5,321 nucleotides of DNA from Gammaproteobacteria bacterium (GTDB taxonomy: Bacteria > Pseudomonadota > Gammaproteobacteria > Steroidobacterales > SZUA-146), in the NCBI GenBank assembly GCA_013002925.1, contig JABDLQ010000069.1, forward strand, positions 1 to 5,321. Direction: 5' to 3'. Positions within the stretch are counted from its first letter, which is position 1, and each line of letters begins with the position of its first letter. The position numbers were made by a program, and so were the translations under genes. The notes beneath the pieces were generated by a model that saw nothing but the letters and a program-made list of their open reading frames with translations, was not told the origin of the DNA and did not search any database. Positions 5,263 to 5,321 of the stretch are shown here, piece by piece.

Positions 5263-5321
5263 GTAGGAGCGGCTTCCAGCCGCGATCGAATTACGCGAGC
5301 GTGTAAATCGCGCCTGGAAGG
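5263..5321. repeat. REP-like doublet, copy 3 (cut by the window edge)
   Basis: This copy has the full left unit: head GTAGGAG (5263-5269), stem GCGGCT (5269-5274), loop TCC, stem AGCCGC (5278-5283), then GAT. The right unit begins at 5310 (GCGCCT, loop GGA, AGG) and is cut by the end of the window. The left units of copies 2 and 3 are 101 bases apart. Confidence 0.8.

Larger units (their letters stand above)
5023..5321. repeat. Intergenic cluster of paired inverted REP-like elements
   Basis: This non-coding stretch follows the Rieske gene and runs to the window edge. It holds three copies of a doublet: a left hairpin unit (core GCTTCCAGC, ending CCGCGAT), a linker of about 21-22 bases, and an inverted right hairpin unit (GCGCCT-GGA-AGGCGC). 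Right units start at 5057, 5208 and 5310. The complete left unit carries the head GTAGGAG, and right units in copies 1 and 2 are followed by TCCT or TT where the inverted head would be. This resembles REP/BIME elements mobilised by RAYT transposases. No convincing coding sequence is seen in this stretch. Confidence 0.8.

Noticed and set aside
5023..5321. CRISPR array
   Set aside because: The repeats are internally palindromic doublets with unequal spacing (151 and 102 bases) and conserved linkers, not identical short repeats with unique equal-length spacers.

Overview
The window reads as chromosomal DNA of a Gram-negative, probably marine or aquatic gammaproteobacterium. The inference rests on a secreted laminarinase-type GH16 enzyme carrying thrombospondin type 3 and dockerin-like calcium loops and a PPGPS tail, a combination I associate with such bacteria, and on REP-type intergenic hairpin repeats. 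No phylogenetic marker is present, so the assignment is tentative.

Layout. (1) Positions 1-717, minus strand: a class I SAM-dependent methyltransferase whose C-terminus runs off the left edge. (2) About 718-980: a divergent intergenic region with a strong sigma-70-like promoter for the plus-strand gene. A perfect 14-bp palindrome with a central CG, the form of LacI/GalR-family operators, overlaps its -35 box. (3) 981-2801, plus strand: a 606-residue secreted multidomain GH16 beta-glucanase. (4) 2802-2868: a short convergent gap. (5) 2869-3714, minus strand: a xylose-isomerase-like TIM-barrel protein (sugar phosphate isomerase/epimerase superfamily). (6) 3715-3873: a divergent promoter region with a 7-bp dyad just before the next gene. 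(7) 3874-5022, plus strand: a Rieske non-haem iron oxygenase alpha subunit of the glycine betaine/carnitine/choline monooxygenase type. (8) 5023-5321: non-coding DNA holding three copies, two incomplete, of a paired inverted REP-like element, plus a separate 8-bp GC-rich hairpin.

How the parts may work together. The GH16 gene looks like a self-contained, regulated polysaccharide-degradation gene: it has an export signal, a catalytic domain, a probable glycan-binding beta-sandwich and Ca-binding C-terminal modules, under an apparent catabolic operator. The TIM-barrel gene and the Rieske gene are divergent and share a 159-bp promoter region, so they may be co-regulated in catabolism of one small molecule, possibly a methylated amine. 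No reductase partner for the oxygenase and no transporter lie inside the window. The methyltransferase has no evident link to the rest.

No wholly new system is evident. The best leads are the REP doublets with compensatory stem changes, the operator-like palindrome at the GH16 promoter, the duplicated dockerin-like C-terminus, and the TIM-barrel/Rieske pair.
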